51,216 nucleotides of DNA from Silicimonas sp. GTDB taxonomy: Bacteria; Pseudomonadota; Alphaproteobacteria; Rhodobacterales; Rhodobacteraceae. A program made the position numbers and the translations under genes. The notes under the pieces were generated by a model. It saw only the letters and a list, made by a program, of their open reading frames with translations. It made no database searches and was not told the DNA's origin. Below are positions 1 through 8,539 of this stretch, one piece after another. The stretch covers positions 1 through 51,216 of the forward strand of contig JAJEAC010000005.1 of NCBI GenBank assembly GCA_022824315.1. Reading direction: 5' to 3'. Position 1 is the first letter of the stretch, and each line of letters begins with the position of its first letter.

Positions 1-290
1 AAACCCCGAAAACCGAATTCAGACAGTTCAGGACGGCAGGCAACGACCGTCAAAACCCGTGCGAAGACCGCTCGGACCGCCTCGGCCATGCCCGCTCACT
101 GTCACGCCGGCCTCTCGGCGGCGAAAATAAAATGGTCCTGCAACGTCGCTCTGGCCATGCCCGCAAACTCAACACGACTGGCGAAATACCGCGTCGTGAA
201 TATTGGGTGACCGACACCCTCACCTGTCTCTTTCACTTCTCCGGAAAATCCGCATGCTTAGGTAGACCCAGCGTGCCTGGGGAGGTTGCC
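1..290. other. left edge, no gene seen
   Basis: I see no convincing coding region on either strand before the antitoxin start at 291. An open frame does run into the antitoxin from 132, but the family homology and a good ribosome binding site (GGGGAGG at about 279-285) both point to 291. The promoter of the toxin-antitoxin pair should lie here, but I cannot place it. Confidence 0.4.
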
Positions 291-545
291 ATGTCCACAG
301 TGAACGCGTTCGAGTTTCTGCGCGAGTTCGGACGGCTCCAACATGAAGCGCAGCGCAAGCCGGTGGAGATTACCCGGGACGGTCGCCGTGAGCTTGTGTT
401 TCTGTCTGCAGAACAACATGACTGGCTTCGGGCTTCGGCACAACGGAGCCATCGCACGGAAGACGCTGCCGATGTGGTGATCCACCCGGTGGAGCGCGCC
501 GAAATGGATGCGGAACACGTGCCGCTTGATGAACTCCTGACGTAA
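291..545 (+). CDS. Phd/YefM-type antitoxin
   Basis: The 84-residue protein would be the antitoxin of a type II toxin-antitoxin pair, binding and neutralising the ribonuclease toxin encoded downstream and probably repressing its own promoter. The Phd/YefM pattern is visible: an N-terminal helix region, then a segment reading KPVEITRDGRRELVFLSAE at about residues 24-42, as in the family consensus where an alpha-beta strand carries the DNA-binding fold. The acidic C-terminal tail (many E and D after residue 60) fits the toxin-wrapping part. I chose the ATG at 291 because GGGGAGG precedes it and because the longer frame from 132 adds unrelated residues. The toxin frame begins 10 bases after the stop, the usual operon spacing. 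The family is clear; the exact partner specificity is inferred. Confidence 0.75.
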   Translation: MSTVNAFEFLREFGRLQHEAQRKPVEITRDGRRELVFLSAEQHDWLRASAQRSHRTEDAADVVIHPVERAEMDAEHVPLDELLT

Positions 546-555
546 CGAAAGAACC

Positions 556-980
556 GTGGCGCTTCCCGATCCGAAGCCGAGCCTCGTCGTCCGCTACGAC
601 TATCTCTGGACGGGTGATGCCGCTTCTGGACAAGACCAGGGCAAGACACGTCATGCCTGTTTGGTAGCCACGATCGATCCGGCCGTTCTTCCGCGCTACG
701 CTGTTCTGCTGCCGATCACCCATACACCGCCCGCTGACGATTCGGTGGGCATCGAGGTCCCGGCGCGTGTCAGGAATGCCTTGGGCCTTGACGATGCGCC
801 GAGCTGGGTGATCGTGTCGGAGCACAATATCGATGAAGGCCTAATGGCGGACTGTCCCCGCTGCCTGGTCAACCGAACGTGTTCGCCTACGGGTTCATCC
901 CTCCGAACCTGTTCTCGCAGATCAAGGCACGCTTCCTGGAACTGGTTCAAGCAAAGAAAGGCCAGGGCGTGCGCCGCTGA
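556..980 (+). pseudogene. frameshifted PemK/MazF-type toxin
   Basis: This gene would encode an mRNA interferase of the PemK/MazF fold, acting in the cytoplasm when freed from the upstream antitoxin. It starts with GTG at 556. Residues 1-94 read as a family member: ALPDPKPSLVVRYDYLW at the start and VLLPITHTPP in the middle. After about base 836 the natural C-terminus moves to another frame, NGGLSPLPGQPNVFAYGF followed by an amphipathic helix, and ends at TGA 978-980. Restoring one T at about 837 gives a TGG codon and a continuous product of about 141 residues. Uncorrected, the first frame runs on to 1050 with an unrelated arginine- and cysteine-rich tail. I read this as a one-base deletion that kills the toxin; a sequencing error or a programmed frameshift cannot be excluded. 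Confidence 0.7.
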
Positions 981-1064
981 CAGATGGCGCTGCAATGCGA
1001 TCCTGGAAGTTCTCCTGCGCGATCGTTGCCCGCCATGCAGTCCGTCATGATCGTGGGCCGCGCT

Positions 1065-1622
1065 TCACACGGGCTGCCTGATCCCTGACTCGGTGATGAC
1101 GAAATCGAGAGGCTGGTCGGTCGGTTCGCGCGGCACTTCGCGACATGCCTGGATGTCGTAGGCAAACCCGATGGCGGTCACCTTGTCACGCGAACGAAGT
1201 GCCTCCAGAGTCCTGTCGTAATGACCACCGCCATAGCCCAGACGGCCGCCCCTGATGTCGAAAGCAAGCAGCGGCACGATCAGGATGGACGGCACAAGTT
1301 CCACCTGATCCCGCGGAATGGCAGCGCCAAAGGCGCCCTCAGTCATTTTCACGCCAGGCGTCCACCGGCGAAACTTCAAAGCTTGATCCATGCCCTGCAC
1401 CACGGGAAGGCAGAGCTCGTACGACCCGGCAAGTGCATGCATTGCTGGCCGGGGGTCGATTTCGGTGCGGATCGGCCAGTAGCCCGAGACCGTGGACCCG
1501 ATTGCATCCCGAACCGCTGCAACCAGATGCTCGCACGCGGTTTCCGCAACCCTTGGATCTGACATTGCACGACGGCGCGATGCTGCCTTGCGCATGTTGG
1601 CCTTCAGGTCCTTGACGTTCAC
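1065..1622 (-). CDS. ygfA: 5-formyltetrahydrofolate cyclo-ligase
   Basis: The 185-residue cytoplasmic enzyme uses ATP to convert 5-formyltetrahydrofolate into 5,10-methenyltetrahydrofolate, returning stored folate to the one-carbon pool. The family signature GGRLGYGGGHYDR, which binds ATP and magnesium, is at residues 125-137. A basic RK-rich N-terminus and an R-x-E-I-D-P segment at about 52-57 are also typical, and the length is usual for the family. I chose the GTG at 1622-1620: it overlaps the mgtE stop codon as GTGA, indicating translational coupling, while the longer upstream frame has no family similarity. The gene is the second of an mgtE-ygfA pair. The pairing with a magnesium transporter is probably incidental, though the enzyme is magnesium dependent. 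Confidence 0.9.
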   Translation of the reverse strand: MNVKDLKANMRKAASRRRAMSDPRVAETACEHLVAAVRDAIGSTVSGYWPIRTEIDPRPAMHALAGSYELCLPVVQGMDQALKFRRWTPGVKMTEGAFGAAIPRDQVELVPSILIVPLLAFDIRGGRLGYGGGHYDRTLEALRSRDKVTAIGFAYDIQACREVPREPTDQPLDFVITESGIRQPV

Positions 1623-3007
1623 AGGAGCACCAAGGAAGCCAGGCCAAGGAACGTGAAAAAGCCGACCACGTCGGTGACCGTCGTGACAAAACTTCCAGAT
1701 GCGAGTGCCGGGTCGACCCGCACCCTTTCGAGTGCAATAGGAACGAGAACGCCGGAAAACCCGGCCACGACCAGGTTCACGATCATGGCGACGCCGATGA
1801 CGACACCGAGCAATGGGGAGCCGAACCACGCGTAGCCTACGACCCCCATGATCACGGCGAAGAGCCCACCGTTCAGCAGCCCCGCCACGCTCTCTCGCCA
1901 GATGACCCTGAGCGCGTTCGAGCTTGTCAGGTCACGCTTTGCAAGGGCCCGAACCGCCACCGTCATTGACTGCGTCGCGGCATTGCCGCCCATGGATGCC
2001 ACGATGGGCATGAGAACCGCAAGCGCGACGACGGCCAGCAGGACGTCCTCGAACTGCGCAATCACGATCGAAGCGATGATCGAAGTGACAAGGTTCACTG
2101 CCAGCCACGGAAACCTGCGCCAGACGATCGTGACGGTTGACGTCGACAGGCTTTCGTCGCCCACGCCCGCTAGACGGAACACGTCCTCCTCGTGCTCCTC
2201 GTCCAGCACGGCCATGGCGTCATCGATGGTGATCACGCCTGCAAGCCGACCTGCCGCATCAACAACCGGAGCCGAGATCAGGTGATACTGGTTGAAGGCG
2301 TAGGCGACGTCACCTTCGTCCTCATCAACGCGAAACGTCCGGAAACTGTCTTCGGTGATCGTGGAGAGAGGCACGTCGCGGCGCGAGGACATGACCCTCC
2401 CCAGAGTCACATAGGCGACCGGCTTGTGACGCGGGTCGACAAGCATGATGTGGTAGAACTGTTCAGGCAGGTCATCGCGTGCGCGCAAGTGGTCGATGGC
2501 GTCACCGACCAGCCAATGTTCGGGAGCCGTGACCACTTCACGCTGCATGAGGCGACCGGCGGAGTCCTCCGGGCAGGACAGCGACTGTTCAACCGCGATC
2601 CGGTCGCCAGTGTCCAGGGCGTCGAGAATCGCCTCCTGCCGCGGCTCTCCAAGATCTTCCAGGATGTCGACCACGTCATCCGATTCGAGTTCGCGAACCG
2701 CATCCGCCAACTGCTTGTCGGGGAGGAAATCGATAACGCCCTCGCGGATGTCCTCGTCGATTTCCGAAAGGACCTCGCCGTCGATCAGGCGACCGGCCAG
2801 CAGCAGCAGTTCGCGGCGCCGGCCCTCGTCAAGCTGTTCCACCAAGTCCGCGATATCCGCGGGATGCAGCGGATCGAAAAGCTCTGCGAGGCGATCCACG
2901 GCCCCGGCCGCCAAGGCCAGCTGGACCTGAGACACGAGACTTCGGTTGAGCGCGTATTCGTCCTCGCCGTGCTCCTCACTCGCTGCTTTCGAGGTCTGAT
3001 CATTCAT
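1619..3007 (-). CDS. mgtE: magnesium transporter MgtE
   Basis: The 462-residue inner-membrane protein is a magnesium-gated magnesium channel. Residues about 20-145 form the acidic helical MgtE N domain (repeats such as LHPADIADLVEQLDEGRR). Residues about 150-280 carry two CBS domains, and about 300-462 hold five membrane segments with the family pore motif MPIVASMGGNAATQS near residue 340. The many Asp and Glu residues in the N and CBS domains fit magnesium sensing. The start is ATG at 3007. Its stop overlaps the start of the folate cyclo-ligase gene by four bases, so the two form an operon. No upstream magnesium riboswitch could be recognised in the 210 bases before the gene, which are short for one. 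Confidence 0.95.
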   Translation of the reverse strand: MNDQTSKAASEEHGEDEYALNRSLVSQVQLALAAGAVDRLAELFDPLHPADIADLVEQLDEGRRRELLLLAGRLIDGEVLSEIDEDIREGVIDFLPDKQLADAVRELESDDVVDILEDLGEPRQEAILDALDTGDRIAVEQSLSCPEDSAGRLMQREVVTAPEHWLVGDAIDHLRARDDLPEQFYHIMLVDPRHKPVAYVTLGRVMSSRRDVPLSTITEDSFRTFRVDEDEGDVAYAFNQYHLISAPVVDAAGRLAGVITIDDAMAVLDEEHEEDVFRLAGVGDESLSTSTVTIVWRRFPWLAVNLVTSIIASIVIAQFEDVLLAVVALAVLMPIVASMGGNAATQSMTVAVRALAKRDLTSSNALRVIWRESVAGLLNGGLFAVIMGVVGYAWFGSPLLGVVIGVAMIVNLVVAGFSGVLVPIALERVRVDPALASGSFVTTVTDVVGFFTFLGLASLVLL

Positions 3008-3221
3008 GGCATCGCCTCCTGTCGCACGCTCGCGCGTACACTAGCATCCGACGCAGATGGACAACAGCAACGCAAGAGACTTGGGAACGGCGACAACGGA
3101 GGAAATCGCCGAATTGAAAGTTCCACCCGTAGCGTCACGCAGATGACATGAAATTGGGCGATGGCACCTCAAACTTTGCAGCGATCTCTGAGCAAGCGGC
3201 CTCGCGTTCGCACCAGCGCAT

Positions 3222-3900
3222 TCACGACGCTCCGATGTCCGGCACATGGACATTCTTCAATGGGATAATCGAACGATACCGGGGCGACAGGTTTTGGGTG
3301 ATTTTCGAGCACCATACCGACGAAGTCTTCACCGTCCAACAAACGCAGTCTCGAGCGGTTTCCATCCATTTCGACAGCGGCCCGACCGAAGGATCCGAGA
3401 CATATGAACAGCCCATATTCACCTTCACCCAATGTGCCCAACAACTGGTTGACGTCCGCGCCCGCGACCTGCGAAGTCGTCCGCTTGCACTGCACTTTCA
3501 CGATCGGTGGCTGGAATCCCAGTGCATCCCGGTGGGCGATGATGTCAACGCCTCCGTCGCCGGACTTCTGCGTGACACGCGCGGTGTAACCCATACATTC
3601 GAGCAAGTTAGCCACGAATTCCTCAAATTGATGCCCACTCAAGCGCTCCATGACACGGCGGATGACAAAATCAGCCGTCGTTTCCTCGGCTTGCCGGGAC
3701 ACTGACAGCGTCGCAGTTTCGTCATCGACATTTTCGTCTTCTACATCCTCGTCAGATGCGGTCATGCGTCCCGCCTTGACCAAGAATTCGTCCAGGTGAT
3801 GTTTGATCCTAAAGCATCCGATATTTACCATCCGGTCATGCTTGGCTGGATGCACAACGATGTCACCGAACTGCATCGCGTGAGCAAAGCGATGGAGAAC
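3222..3900 (-). pseudogene. decayed Mrr-type restriction endonuclease
   Basis: The remnant matches Mrr-like enzymes that cut modified DNA. The endonuclease core is intact to the eye: FEEFVANLLECMGYTA, then SGDGGVDIIAHRD and VKVQCKRT, the D-x(n)-Q-x-K active-site pattern. Three defects are visible. Upstream of ATG 3876 the frame still reads LHRFAHA, as full-length relatives do before MQFGDIVVHP, but meets an in-frame TGA at 3927-3925. The N-terminal domain jumps from DRMVNIG straight to a LDEFLVKAG-like helix, consistent with an internal deletion. Near base 3300 the true C-terminus (LSPRYRSIIPLK...) moves to another frame that stops at 3222, while the first frame runs on to 3169. The catalytic core may still be expressed, but the gene looks inactivated. 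Confidence 0.7.
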
Positions 3901-4315
3901 TCCGGCATGAACCGGAGCCGCGCCTCAAGCTCACCTCTCTTCAGATGCTGCCCGCCCCATATCCTCTACGACCCCGAGCTTCAACGGCATCGCCACCCGC
4001 AGCAACACGACAAAGCGCATCTGGGATAGTTCTCAATGAGTTCAGGGTGACTTGGTGGAATTTGACGTTGGCGAGAACCGTTCCTGAATGATCACCGGCC
4101 TCCTGCGGGAATTCGGTTTGCAATTTGCTGATATTCCGGGTTTCGACATCTTCCACTTCCCGGACTCTGTCCCGAAAGTCCGGCATCGGGTGACCATCGT
4201 TCAAGAAAACAACATCTGGCGGAAACATCAAGACAACAAGTCTGGAATGTACCGTTGACCTTCTGCTTGCCGACCCTGGAAACGCCGCGTTTCCTTGTCC
4301 GGAATCACGCAGGGC
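3901..4315. other. intergenic stretch beside the mrr remnant
   Basis: No convincing gene. The missing 5' part of the mrr-like gene should lie here on the minus strand, but no frame shows its N-terminal domain, so it is deleted or too degraded to read. An open frame at 3941-4231 (minus) has no family resemblance that I recognise. Confidence 0.4.
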
Positions 4316-5275
4316 CTATCCTTGACCAACGATGCGCAGTCTCGCTTTGCGCAGCCGGGCAAAGTCATCGCCGGCATGATAGGAAGATCGCGTAAGCGGC
4401 GTCGCGGACACCATGAGGAATCCCTTGCCGTAGGCGGCCTTCTCGTAGCTGGCAAACTCCTCGGGCGTCACGAACCTGTCGACCCGGTGATGCTTGCGCG
4501 TCGGCTGCAGGTACTGCCCGACCGTCAGGAAGTCCACGTCTGCCGCCCGCATGTCGTCCATGACCTGAAGCACGGATTGTCGGTCCTCACCAAGTCCCAC
4601 CATGATCCCCGACTTGGTGAACATGGAAGGATCCAGCTCCTTCACGCGTTGCAGAAGCCTAAGGGAATGAAAATACCGCGCGCCGGGCCGAACCTCGGGA
4701 TAGAGGCCAGGAACCGTCTCGAGATTGTGGTTGAACACGTCAGGCCGTGAATCGACCACGACCTCGAGCGCGGAAGGGGCGCATTTCAGGAAGTCCGGGG
4801 TCAGAATCTCGATGGTGGTGTCCGGAGACCGTCGCCGGATCGCGCGAACGGTGCGCGCAAAGTGTTCCGCTCCACCATCCTCGACATCGTCGCGATCGAC
4901 TGATGTAACCACTACGTGCTTGAGGCCGAGTTTGTGCACGGCATCCGCAACACGACCAGGCTCAAAGACATCAAGCGCCTCCGGTGGCTTTCCGGTTGCG
5001 ACGTTGCAGAAGGTGCAGGCCCTCGTGCAGACCTTGCCCATGATCATCATCGTGGCGTGACCTTGGCTCCAGCACTCGCCCACGTTTGGGCAGCCCGCTT
5101 CCTCGCAAACGGTTACGAGTCCGTGCTCGCGCATGATGTTCCGGGTGTCCGTATAGCCTCGACCCACCGGTGCCTTGACGCGAATCCAGTCCGGCTTCCT
5201 CGGTTGGTCGCTGTCCGGACGATGCGCCTTTTCGGGGTGGCGCTGGCCGGGGATCTTGAGGTCTCTGAGACTCAT
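4316..5275 (-). CDS. lipA: lipoyl synthase
   Basis: The 319-residue radical-SAM enzyme inserts two sulfur atoms into octanoyl groups on the lipoyl domains of 2-oxoacid dehydrogenases and the glycine cleavage H protein. Both iron-sulfur sites are visible: the auxiliary cluster cysteines C57, C62 and C68 in [12 protein letters not shown], and the radical-SAM cysteines C83, C87 and C90 in CTRACTFC. The C-terminal RSSYHAG, which supplies the serine ligand of the auxiliary cluster, is present. I chose the ATG at 5275 because the protein then begins [20 protein letters not shown], the usual Rhodobacterales start; a longer frame from 5329 exists. sufE lies 160 bases upstream on the same strand, a sensible neighbour since LipA consumes iron-sulfur clusters. 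Confidence 0.97.
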   Translation of the reverse strand: MSLRDLKIPGQRHPEKAHRPDSDQPRKPDWIRVKAPVGRGYTDTRNIMREHGLVTVCEEAGCPNVGECWSQGHATMMIMGKVCTRACTFCNVATGKPPEALDVFEPGRVADAVHKLGLKHVVVTSVDRDDVEDGGAEHFARTVRAIRRRSPDTTIEILTPDFLKCAPSALEVVVDSRPDVFNHNLETVPGLYPEVRPGARYFHSLRLLQRVKELDPSMFTKSGIMVGLGEDRQSVLQVMDDMRAADVDFLTVGQYLQPTRKHHRVDRFVTPEEFASYEKAAYGKGFLMVSATPLTRSSYHAGDDFARLRKARLRIVGQG

Positions 5276-5434
5276 GGCGGTTCCATCTGCCTTCGCGCCG
5301 CAATACCCGCAATGTGGCAGAAAGTCCAATCGTCATGCGGTCTTGCATGGCAGCCATGCAGGACATGAATGGACGAATGCACCTCTGAACAACATGGCCA
5401 TCGGCCATTCCTGAACTCGGATTCCGAGGGTGCC

Positions 5435-5863
5435 CTACTTTCCGCCAGCCCTGCTCGCAAGCTCCCGGATCCGCATCACCATCGAACGAAGACCGTTCGA
5501 GCGCTGCGACGTCAAGTGCTCTTCAAGCCCGAGGCGATTGAGTTCGGCACGGGCGTCGATGTCCAGGATCTCGCGCACGCTCAACCCCGAAAACAGGGCT
5601 TTCAGAACCGCAATCAGCCCCCGTACGATCACGGCATCGCTCTCGCCTTCGAATGTGAAGATCGCGGTGGCACCCATGCCTTCGACGTTCGGCACCAGCC
5701 ATACCTGGCTTGCGCAACCCTCGACCTTCGTGGCCGGGATTTTCTGCGCATCGTCCAAGGGTGGCATCGCCTTGCCCATTTCGATGACGTGACGATACCG
5801 GTCCTGCCACTCGTCGAGGTAATCGAAGGCGTCCACGATTTCTTCGAACTCTTCCTGTGCCAT
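5435..5863 (-). CDS. sufE: cysteine desulfuration protein SufE
   Basis: The 142-residue cytoplasmic protein accepts persulfide sulfur from the cysteine desulfurase SufS and passes it to the SufBCD scaffold for iron-sulfur cluster assembly. The persulfide-carrying cysteine is C50 in VEGCASQVWL, the hallmark of the family, and the length is usual. The N-terminal helix (EEFEEIVDAFDYLDEWQDRY) and the LSVREILDID segment are also typical. The ATG at 5863 gives the family start MAQEEFEEIV; a longer frame from 5917 adds an unrelated extension. The gene stands apart from any sufBCDS genes here and precedes lipA on the same strand. Function is well supported by family; co-transcription with lipA is only inferred from orientation. 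Confidence 0.93.
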   Translation of the reverse strand: MAQEEFEEIVDAFDYLDEWQDRYRHVIEMGKAMPPLDDAQKIPATKVEGCASQVWLVPNVEGMGATAIFTFEGESDAVIVRGLIAVLKALFSGLSVREILDIDARAELNRLGLEEHLTSQRSNGLRSMVMRIRELASRAGGK

Positions 5864-6246
5864 GGAATTCCAATTAAGGTGAGATCCGTTGAAGGTCCAG
5901 AGGCAGACGCCTTTCAAACCCGTGCAGTCGGGCCAGCAGTTGCCCGAACAGAGAGGGAAAGGAGCTTGTTTCCTTGGGCTTGTGGTTTTCTGCCTTGCCG
6001 TGTCCTTCGCATGTGCTATGCATCCCTTGCGACGAACGCAGGTCCGTGTTCTGCCGACCTCGGGTTCACTTCATGCAAGGCTTCCGGCCATGCTGTGACG
6101 GTCCGCCAAGGGATGTGAATTCCGGGATTGGCGCTGCTGGATATCGAGGGCAGTCTCGCTGGAGACCCAACGAAACGCAAAATCATGTCGAAAGGAGATC
6201 GCGCAATGCTGTCAACCCATCGATACATGTCCCAAAGGCAAGGCCA
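5864..6246. other. divergent intergenic region sufE / lipoprotein
   Basis: The 380 bases separate two divergent genes and should hold both promoters. Short open frames run through it on both strands, but none shows a ribosome binding site with a plausible protein. I could not place promoter boxes with confidence. Confidence 0.4.
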
Positions 6247-6705
6247 ATGACATCGCGCAGATCGATCCTGATGGGCCTCATCGCAACCGGTTTGTCCGGA
6301 TGCGACGCTCTCCCAAGCATCGGCGGCTCGCAATCTGAGCCTCTTTCGGACTCTACGGGAGACGATCTTCAGCATTCGAACGAAGACATTCGTCCCCGAG
6401 TAGCCGAGATCACGTCGCTTGCCGTTGAAGATGTAACGGGAGGTGCCATCGTTCTCGCGACGGCTTTGCCCACGACCCAAGGCTGGTTCAAGCCGGAACT
6501 CGTCAATGACGCGCCGGACGGCAAGCCGGTAGATGGCGTTCTGTCCTACAGTTTCCGTGCGGTCCCGCCGCGGGACACACAGCGCCAATCGACGCAGCAG
6601 TCACGCGTACTCACTGCCGCGCTATTCGTCCCGGCTGCCCGTCTCGCTGATGTCCGGGGCATTCGGGTCAACGGAGTGCTGAATTCCAGGTCTGTCCAGC
6701 CTTGA
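6247..6705 (+). CDS. small predicted lipoprotein
   Basis: The 152-residue protein carries a lipoprotein signal: basic start MTSRRS, a short hydrophobic stretch and the lipobox LSGC with the lipidated cysteine at residue 19. It is therefore predicted to be exported and anchored in the outer or inner membrane. The mature part begins with a serine/aspartate-rich linker and then a compact beta-rich domain from about residue 57 (ITSLAVEDVTGGAIVLATAL) that ends VRGIRVNGVLNSRSV. I have a sense of similar uncharacterised lipoproteins in Rhodobacterales but no functional assignment. AAAGGCAAGG just upstream supports the ATG at 6247. It is convergent with rnd, with 27 bases between stop codons, and appears to be transcribed alone. 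Confidence 0.7.
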   Translation: MTSRRSILMGLIATGLSGCDALPSIGGSQSEPLSDSTGDDLQHSNEDIRPRVAEITSLAVEDVTGGAIVLATALPTTQGWFKPELVNDAPDGKPVDGVLSYSFRAVPPRDTQRQSTQQSRVLTAALFVPAARLADVRGIRVNGVLNSRSVQP

Positions 6706-6732
6706 CGGGCGGGTCGCTGCATGCGGCGCGGC

Positions 6733-7890
6733 TCAAATCTCGAAGACTTCGACCGACGTCCCCTTGGCACGAAGGGCGAGCCTGCCCTTGCAAAGGCCGA
6801 GTGCATCTTCGCCAAACGCCTTTCGCCTCCAGCCCGTCATGGGCTGGCAGTCGTAGTTCCCGGCTGCTATCTCATCAAGTTCGGACGATGTCGCGATCAG
6901 CTTCTGCGCGACGCCGAGGTCTTCCGACTTGGCATTGAGCAGCACGCGCAGCAGGCTTGCGAGAGCGGGATTCGCTTGTGCCTGTCCGTGCGAACGGCCC
7001 GAACTCGGCAGCCGGTCGTCAGGTGTCTGGATTCCGGCCTTCACGGCAACGAGCAATCCGCTTGCAATTTCGCCCTTTCGGGCATTCCGCGGCAGGCGCC
7101 GGGATCGTCCGAGTTGCTCAATCGTCTGGGGCTTTGTGGACGCAAGTTCCAGGATCGCGTCATCCTTGATCACTCGGTTGCGCGGAATGTTCCTGTCTCG
7201 GGCATAGGTTTCGCGGAACCGTGCAAGCTCCCGCACAATCGCTAGATGCCGACCCGAATCGGAGCGGGTCCTGATGCGACGCCACGCTTCATCAGGTTCG
7301 ATCGCGTAGGTTGCCGGATCGACAAGCAAAGCGAGTTCCTCTTCGACCCAAGACCGTCGTCCGGATGCGTCCAGTTCGGCAGAAAGATGCTCGTAGATGT
7401 CACGCAAATGCGTCACGTCCGCCAACGCATAGCGCCTTTGCGCACTGCTAAGCGGACGCCGCGACCAGTCCGTGAAGCGGGAAGACTTGTCGAGCTCCGC
7501 CCCTGCAATCTTTCGGACAAGCGTCTCGTACCCGACCTGCTCGCCAAAGCCCGCCACCATGGCGGCGACCTGCGTGTCGAAGAGAGGCCATGGAATGACC
7601 CCGCCCTCGACAAAGAATATCTCGACATCCTGCCTGGCCGCATGAAAGACCTTTGTGACGTTCTTGTATCCGAGAAGTTCATACAGTGGATCGAGGGCCA
7701 GGCCGTCCTCCAGCGGATCAACGAGAACGGCGTCGTCTTCAGACGCCCCCGGCACGGCCAGCTGCACGAGGCAGAGTTTCGCGTAATAGGTCCGCTCCCG
7801 CATGAACTCAGTGTCAACCGTCAGATATGGCGCAGAAGACGCCTTCGTGCAGAACGCTTCGAGTTCTTGCGTAGTCGTGATCGTGATCAT
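6733..7890 (-). CDS. rnd: ribonuclease D
   Basis: The 385-residue 3'-5' exoribonuclease trims stable RNA precursors such as tRNA 3' ends. The DEDDy catalytic set can be seen: D26 and E28 in TVDTEFMRER, the second Asp in FHAARQDVEIF, and the Y-x3-D pair in RRYALADVTHL. An HRDC domain follows from about residue 205 (ELARFRETYARDRNIPRNR). Length matches the family. I chose the ATG at 7890, which begins MITITTTQELEAF and sits one base after the purN stop codon (TGA-G-ATG), so rnd is the last gene of a purM-purN-rnd operon. The longer frame back to 8184 lies inside purN and is spurious. Linkage of rnd to purine genes is common in alphaproteobacteria. Confidence 0.95.
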   Translation of the reverse strand: MITITTTQELEAFCTKASSAPYLTVDTEFMRERTYYAKLCLVQLAVPGASEDDAVLVDPLEDGLALDPLYELLGYKNVTKVFHAARQDVEIFFVEGGVIPWPLFDTQVAAMVAGFGEQVGYETLVRKIAGAELDKSSRFTDWSRRPLSSAQRRYALADVTHLRDIYEHLSAELDASGRRSWVEEELALLVDPATYAIEPDEAWRRIRTRSDSGRHLAIVRELARFRETYARDRNIPRNRVIKDDAILELASTKPQTIEQLGRSRRLPRNARKGEIASGLLVAVKAGIQTPDDRLPSSGRSHGQAQANPALASLLRVLLNAKSEDLGVAQKLIATSSELDEIAAGNYDCQPMTGWRRKAFGEDALGLCKGRLALRAKGTSVEVFEI

Positions 7891-7891
7891 C

Positions 7892-8539
7892 TCAATGCAT
7901 GGTCCCTGAAGCTGGTTCACAATCCGTGCCGACATGCGGCGCAATTTCCTCGGGCAGGTAAACCGGTGATCTGTCGCCGTTCGCGAAGCGGCGCAATACC
8001 GCCGGATAGAGCTGGTGCTCCGCGACCAGCACACGTGCCGCGAGCGCACCGGTTGTATCGCCAATGTTGATTGGTACACGTGCCTGCCCCAGAACCGGAC
8101 CGGCATCGAGTTCGACCGTAACTTCATGAACCGTGCATCCCGCCTCGTCGTCGCCAGCGGCGATGGCGCGGGCATGCGTGTCAAGGCCCGGGTACTTGGG
8201 CAGGAGCGACGGGTGGATGTTCAGGATGCGACCGAACCAAGGCTCGATGAATTCAGGGGTAAGTATGCGCATGAATCCGCAGAGGCAGATGATGTCCGGT
8301 CGGACAGCTTCAAGCCGTTCGGTCAATACGGCCTCGAAGGCGGCCCTGTCGCCTCGGAACGCACGGTGATTCACGACCGCTGTCTCGACACCCATCTCCT
8401 TGGCCAATGTCAGCCCCTTGGCTTCCGGCACGTTTGAAAGCACGAGAACCGGACGGGCCGGGTGGTTCCCGACCATGTCCCGCACGAGCGCAACCATGTT
8501 CGAACCTCCGCCCGAGATGAGGATGGCGACCCGTCTCAA
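7892..8539 (-). CDS. purN: phosphoribosylglycinamide formyltransferase
   Basis: The 215-residue enzyme transfers a formyl group from 10-formyltetrahydrofolate to glycinamide ribonucleotide in step three of purine synthesis. The active-site trio is visible: N107 and H109 in [13 protein letters not shown] and D145 in TVELDAGPV. The phosphate loop ISGGGSNM is at residues 8-15. The start codon is TTG (8539-8537), which overlaps the purM stop codon as TTGA; no better start exists because the first strand of the Rossmann fold (RRVAILIS) begins immediately. This coupling should keep PurN stoichiometric with PurM. The short C-terminal tail after about residue 195 is unremarkable. Confidence 0.96.
   Translation of the reverse strand: MRRVAILISGGGSNMVALVRDMVGNHPARPVLVLSNVPEAKGLTLAKEMGVETAVVNHRAFRGDRAAFEAVLTERLEAVRPDIICLCGFMRILTPEFIEPWFGRILNIHPSLLPKYPGLDTHARAIAAGDDEAGCTVHEVTVELDAGPVLGQARVPINIGDTTGALAARVLVAEHQLYPAVLRRFANGDRSPVYLPEEIAPHVGTDCEPASGTMH

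Noticed and set aside
3941-4231. 96-codon minus-strand frame next to the mrr remnant
   Set aside because: It does not resemble the missing mrr N-terminal domain and has no recognisable start signals.
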